Shown here: piece by piece, positions 60,840 through 64,000 of the stretch
Numbering within the stretch: position 1 is the stretch's first letter
Layout: each line of letters begins with the position of its first letter
From: G963717155 sp963717155
GTDB lineage: Bacteria; Actinomycetota; Thermoleophilia; Gaiellales; JALYLC01
DNA length: 64,000 bases
Assembly (NCBI GenBank): GCA_963717155.1
Contig: OY970326.1
Coordinates: 1,302,001 to 1,366,000 of the forward strand
Direction: 5' to 3'
Notes under the pieces: model-generated
Databases searched by the model: none
The model's input: the letters and a program-made list of their open reading frames with translations, nothing else
What the model was told of the DNA's origin: nothing
Made by a program: the position numbers and the translations under genes

Positions 60840-61307
60840 ATGCACGTTCACGTCCTCAACGGGGTCAACCTGGGCATGCTCGGGACCCGGGAGCCGGACG
60901 TGTACGGCAAGATGGCCCTGAACGAGCTCGAGAGCCGCGTGTACGCCTGGGCACGCGAGCTCGGGCTGACCGCCCGCTGCATGCAGACGGATCACGAGGG
61001 TGAGTACGTCCAGGCGATCCACGAGGCGATCCGCACCGCAGGGGCCCTGATCGTGAATCCTGGCGCGTGGACGCACTACTCGTACGCGATCCGCGACGCG
61101 CTCGCGATGCTCTCGACTCCGATCGTCGAGGTGCACATGAGCGACGTGAACAACCGGGAGCCGTGGCGTCGTGTCTCCGTGATCGAGGACGTCGTCGCGA
61201 AGCGCATCGTCGGACAGGGCGTCGACGGCTACCGCCTGGGGCTCGAGTGGCTCGCCGCGTGGTCGCCTGCGCCAGAGGCGCAGCTTGCGCCCAGCGATCC
61301 GCTCTAA
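60840..61307 (+). CDS. aroQ: Type II 3-dehydroquinate dehydratase
   Basis: 155 residues. The catalytic Tyr and Arg lie in LGTREPDVYG, the Asn in NPGAWTHYS and the His in VEVHMSD, with an Arg in NNREPWRR. The general pattern is right, but several usually fixed residues differ: GPNLN reads GVNLGM, THTS reads THYS and VHLSN reads VHMSD. It therefore belongs to a divergent subgroup, but the key residues seem kept. ATG 60840 is supported by the -10 box. Confidence 0.9.
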   Translation: MHVHVLNGVNLGMLGTREPDVYGKMALNELESRVYAWARELGLTARCMQTDHEGEYVQAIHEAIRTAGALIVNPGAWTHYSYAIRDALAMLSTPIVEVHMSDVNNREPWRRVSVIEDVVAKRIVGQGVDGYRLGLEWLAAWSPAPEAQLAPSDPL

Positions 61308-61310
61308 GCT
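61305..61310 (+). promoter_or_regulatory. -10 box of a leaderless Xaa-Pro peptidase transcript
   Basis: TAAGCT lies six bases before GTG 61317; its TAA is the aroQ stop codon. Confidence 0.5.
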
Positions 61311-61316
61311 GTATTC

Positions 61317-62414
61317 GTGAATACGACCCAAGTGACCGATCGCGTCGGCCGCCTGCGCGCGCGCGTCGAGGAGGACGACCTCGAGGCCCTCGTCATCACA
61401 GGCCCCGGATCGATCCGCTGGCTCACCGGGTATGGCGGCTCGAACGGCCTCTGCATCGTGACTCCGACCGAGCAGCGGTTCCTGACCGACTTCCGCTACG
61501 GAGCCGGCGTTGCGCACCTGCGCGACTCGTGGGACGTGCAGGTGGTCGACCAGAACCTGATCGGCGTGCTCGCCACGGAGATGGCGTCGCTGGTCGGCGG
61601 TGCGCACCGTGTCGGCTTCGAGGCGTCCCGGCTCACGTACGCGCACTGGGCGAGTCTCGAGGCCGCAGCGCGCGAGAGCTCGATCTCGCTCGTGCCGACG
61701 ACGAACCTCGTCGAGGACGTCCGCGCACGGAAGTCGCCGGATGAGATCGAGCTGATCCGCGCCGGTGCCGAGATCAACGACCGCGTGTACGAGTGGCTCG
61801 CGTCCGAAGGGTTGGACGGGCGCTCCGAGCGTGACTGGGTGTTCGCGATCGCAGAGCGCATGCGCGAGCTCGGCGCGGACGGTCCGGCGTTCGACTCGAT
61901 CGTCGCCGCGGGCGCGAACGGCGCTGCGCCGCACGCGGTCCCCGGGCCGACGGTGATCGAGCGCGGCACGCTCGTCGTGCTCGATATCGGCGCCCTCGTC
62001 AGCGGCTACTGCTCCGACTGCACGCGGACGTTCGCGACGGGCCATACCGATGACGCCAAGCGCGAGGTGTACGAGGTGGTGCTCCGCGCACAGGAGGCAG
62101 CGCTCGAGCGCGTGCGGCCGGGAACGCCCTGCATCGAGGTGCACGAGACCGCACGACGCGTGATCGACGAGGCCGGGTACGGCGAGTTCTTCAACCACGG
62201 TACCGGTCACGGCGTCGGTGTCGAGATGCACGAGGAGCCCCGCTTCCGCACAGGGTTCGGGGGCGTCCTCGAGCCGGGTAACGTCGTGACGGTCGAGCCC
62301 GGGGTGTACCTTCCCGAGCGATTCGGAGTGAGGATCGAAGATCTCGTGGTCGTCACCGAGGACGGGCACGAGGTACTGAGCAGGTTCCCGAAGTCGCTAC
62401 TCGACGTCGGCTGA
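61317..62414 (+). CDS. pepQ: M24 Xaa-Pro peptidase
   Basis: A 365-residue aminopeptidase P/prolidase-type protein. The N-terminal creatinase-like domain is followed by the pita-bread fold with metal ligands: two Asp in VLDIGALVSGYCSDCTRTF, His in NHGTGHGVGVEMHEEP, Glu in TVEPGVYLP and Glu in GVRIEDLVVV. It clips residues next to proline. Genes of this family often precede efp, as here, so it may handle Pro-rich products. Confidence 0.94.
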   Translation: MNTTQVTDRVGRLRARVEEDDLEALVITGPGSIRWLTGYGGSNGLCIVTPTEQRFLTDFRYGAGVAHLRDSWDVQVVDQNLIGVLATEMASLVGGAHRVGFEASRLTYAHWASLEAAARESSISLVPTTNLVEDVRARKSPDEIELIRAGAEINDRVYEWLASEGLDGRSERDWVFAIAERMRELGADGPAFDSIVAAGANGAAPHAVPGPTVIERGTLVVLDIGALVSGYCSDCTRTFATGHTDDAKREVYEVVLRAQEAALERVRPGTPCIEVHETARRVIDEAGYGEFFNHGTGHGVGVEMHEEPRFRTGFGGVLEPGNVVTVEPGVYLPERFGVRIEDLVVVTEDGHEVLSRFPKSLLDVG

Positions 62415-62439
62415 CGAGAGAGGATTCGACGACCCCGCG

Positions 62440-63006
62440 ATGGCCGAGTCGATCAGCACGAACCAGTTCAAGAATGGCATGCACGTCGAGGTCGACGGCC
62501 TCGTCTGGCGCATCGTCGAGTTCCAGCACGTCAAGCCCGGCAAGGGCGGCGCGTTCGTTCGCACGAAGCTGAAGGCGGTCGACTCCGGCAAGGTCGTCGA
62601 GCGGACGTTCCGCGCGGGCGAGTCGATGCCGCGGGTGCAGACGTCGACCGAGGACGTGCAGTACCTGTACGACGACGGCACCAACTACGTCTTCATGCGC
62701 GTCGAGAACTACGAGCAGGTGCCGCTCTCGCACGAGGCGGTCGCGGACGAGGTGGCGTGGCTCAAGGAGGGCGACGTCGTGCAGTTGCTCAGCTTCGACG
62801 GGGTCCCGTCGTCGCTCCAGCTCCCGGCCTCCGTCGAGCTTGCCGTCTCGCAGACCGAGCCCGGCGTCAAGGGAGACACGGTCTCGAACGTGACCAAGCC
62901 CGCGACGCTCGAGACGGGCGCGGTCGTCCAGGTGCCCCTGTTCGTGAACGAGGGGGACCGCGTCAAGGTCGACACGCGCGACGGGCGCTACCTGTCGCGA
63001 GCCTGA
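62440..63006 (+). CDS. efp: Elongation factor P
   Basis: A 188-residue EF-P, which rescues ribosomes stalled at polyproline. The tip loop KPGKGGAF carries Lys35, the residue modified in other bacteria. I see no modifying enzyme (EpmA or EarP) in this window. Three OB-like domains follow. ATG 62440 is the start. The stop overlaps a possible CTG start of the next gene. Confidence 0.97.
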   Translation: MAESISTNQFKNGMHVEVDGLVWRIVEFQHVKPGKGGAFVRTKLKAVDSGKVVERTFRAGESMPRVQTSTEDVQYLYDDGTNYVFMRVENYEQVPLSHEAVADEVAWLKEGDVVQLLSFDGVPSSLQLPASVELAVSQTEPGVKGDTVSNVTKPATLETGAVVQVPLFVNEGDRVKVDTRDGRYLSRA

Positions 63007-63014
63007 CCCCGGAC

Positions 63015-64000
63015 GTGGCTCGCCTCGTCGATACGTCGATCCGGCTCCTGTCGCAGGAGCCGTTCGTCGGGCGCATCTCGACGGCGCACATCCTGCGCCT
63101 TGCCGAGGACCTCGACAGCGCGGGGTACGCCGCGCTCGAGGTGACGGGCGGCGGCTGCTTCTCCGGCGCCGTGAAACGGGCGGTGGAGAGCCCGTGGGAG
63201 CGGATCCGCGCGCTCAAGGCGCGTACGTCGACGCCGCTCGTGATGGCGTTGCGGGGAACGTTCCTCGTCGGTCCTCGCCCCGCTGACGCCGATCTCGTAC
63301 GCCGCTTCATCCTGTGCGCGGCCGAGTCGGGCATCGACATCTTCCGGCTGCACGATCCGCTGAACGACGTCGACGACCTCGTCGGCCCGATCGCCGCCGT
63401 CCGCGAGGCCGGAGCGCTCGTGTACGCCGGGCTCGTGTACAGCGACGCGCCGGGCGGCGGTGGGCTCGTCGAGCGCGCACGCCGCCTCTCGGAGCTCGGC
63501 GCCGACCGCGTGCTGCTGCACGATCCCGCGGGCGCGCTCGACCCGGCTGCCGCCGGCGATCTGATCGGACGTCTGCGCGAGGCCTCGGGCGTGCCGGTCG
63601 GCCTGTACGCGCAGGGACCCGGTGGAACCGCGCTCGCGGTCGCGATCGAGGCCGCGCGGGCCGGGGCCGATCCGATCGCCACGGCGTCCTACCCCGTGGC
63701 CATGCTCACACAGCGGCCGGCCGCCGAGGTTCTGACACAGGCGCTCCGCGGCCTCGGGCTCGAGGCGGGCCTCGATCGAGAGATCGGCTGGGAGGTCGCA
63801 CGCCGGATCGAGTCGGAGATCGGCGACGCCGCAGCGGTGGCGCCTCCGGTGTCGCCTCAGGTGGCGCTGCGCGCGGCGCTCTCGTCATTGCCGGCCGGGC
63901 TGGTCGCTGCCGTCGAGCGCCGGTTGGCGCCGCTCGGCGCCGCCGACAGGCTCGACGAGGTGCTCGACGAGGTGCGCCGCGTCCGCGAGGAGTGCGGGTC
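63015..64000 (+). CDS. Carboxyltransferase/oxaloacetate-decarboxylase-alpha-like protein (partial), active site changed
   Basis: The start of a DRE-TIM barrel protein similar to the pyruvate carboxylase/oxaloacetate decarboxylase carboxyltransferase domain. Fold signatures are VDTSIRLLSQEP, ALEVTGGGCF, WERIRALK, LRGTFLVGPR and FRLHDPLNDVDDL. However, the metal-binding His-x-His of the barrel reads Tyr198-Ala-Gln200 (GLYAQGPGG), and the Lys of the KDMAG motif is His169 (LLHDPAG). So it may lack carboxyltransferase activity. The start is GTG 63015, with CTG 63003 (CTGA over the efp stop) an alternative. The protein continues past the window. Confidence 0.7.
   Translation, partial: MARLVDTSIRLLSQEPFVGRISTAHILRLAEDLDSAGYAALEVTGGGCFSGAVKRAVESPWERIRALKARTSTPLVMALRGTFLVGPRPADADLVRRFILCAAESGIDIFRLHDPLNDVDDLVGPIAAVREAGALVYAGLVYSDAPGGGGLVERARRLSELGADRVLLHDPAGALDPAAAGDLIGRLREASGVPVGLYAQGPGGTALAVAIEAARAGADPIATASYPVAMLTQRPAAEVLTQALRGLGLEAGLDREIGWEVARRIESEIGDAAAVAPPVSPQVALRAALSSLPAGLVAAVERRLAPLGAADRLDEVLDEVRRVREECG

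Noticed and set aside
1..64000. CRISPR array, prophage or integrative element
   Set aside because: No spaced direct repeats, integrase, phage structural or conjugation genes were seen; base composition and gene order are those of a core chromosome.

Overview
The window is a high-GC chromosomal segment, densely packed with housekeeping genes that mostly overlap by 1-4 bases in NTGA junctions and lie mostly on the + strand. The gene content points to a deep-branching actinobacterium, most likely class Thermoleophilia (an inference from gene content, not tested by phylogeny). The signs are RNase Y, RNase J and MutS2 together, the MurT/GatD pair, the succinylase DAP route, a fused aroK-aroB gene and many leaderless promoters. 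I saw no rRNA, tRNA, CRISPR, phage or plasmid genes.

Layout. 0-3.5 kb: a TgpA-like transglutaminase, a TPR protein, msrB and dtd. 3.6-14 kb: the ribosome/translation operon rimP-nusA-ylxR-infB, a secreted protein, a damaged mutS2 on the minus strand, then ylxP-rbfA-DHH phosphoesterase-truB-ribF. 14-26 kb: a PAC2 protein, rpsO-pnp, an alpha/beta hydrolase, an M16 peptidase, dapB-dapA, rnj and ftsK. 26-29.7 kb: a low-integrity stretch with a 308-bp terminal-inverted-repeat element, frameshifted rodZ-like and cinA genes, a BKACE-family gene and a second large inverted repeat. 29.7-47.8 kb: recA (with a LexA-box candidate)-recX, rny, an iron-ADH-like enzyme, a PHP phosphoesterase, miaB-miaA, dapD-dapE-dapF-dapC, hflX, dut, a Nudix protein, a metallopeptidase, and gatD/murT on the minus strand. 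47.8-51.5 kb: a homing-endonuclease-repeat DNA-binding protein, two unknown proteins and a FapA-like protein. 51.5-64 kb: groES, alaS-ruvX-mltG, aroE-prepilin peptidase, aroC-aroKB-aroQ, a Xaa-Pro peptidase, efp and a partial carboxyltransferase-like protein.

The genes form recognisable working groups. They are translation start-up and ribosome maturation (rimP, nusA, infB, rbfA, truB, rpsO, efp, alaS), RNA decay (pnp, rnj, rny), meso-DAP/lysine synthesis (dapA, B, C, D, E, F), the shikimate pathway (aroE, C, K, B, Q), tRNA i6A/ms2i6A modification (miaA, miaB), DNA repair (recA, recX, ruvX, mutS2) and the cell wall (mltG, murT, gatD).

Four things stand out. First, several genes have CTG as their best start codon, usually in a CTGA overlap with the upstream stop. 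Second, TANNNT -10 boxes sit 6-11 bases before start codons at more than a dozen genes, implying leaderless mRNAs. Third, an apparently undescribed structured intergenic repeat occurs in three copies. Fourth, six otherwise normal genes each carry a single +1 insertion, most likely a sequence-quality problem, so their reading frames should be treated with care.
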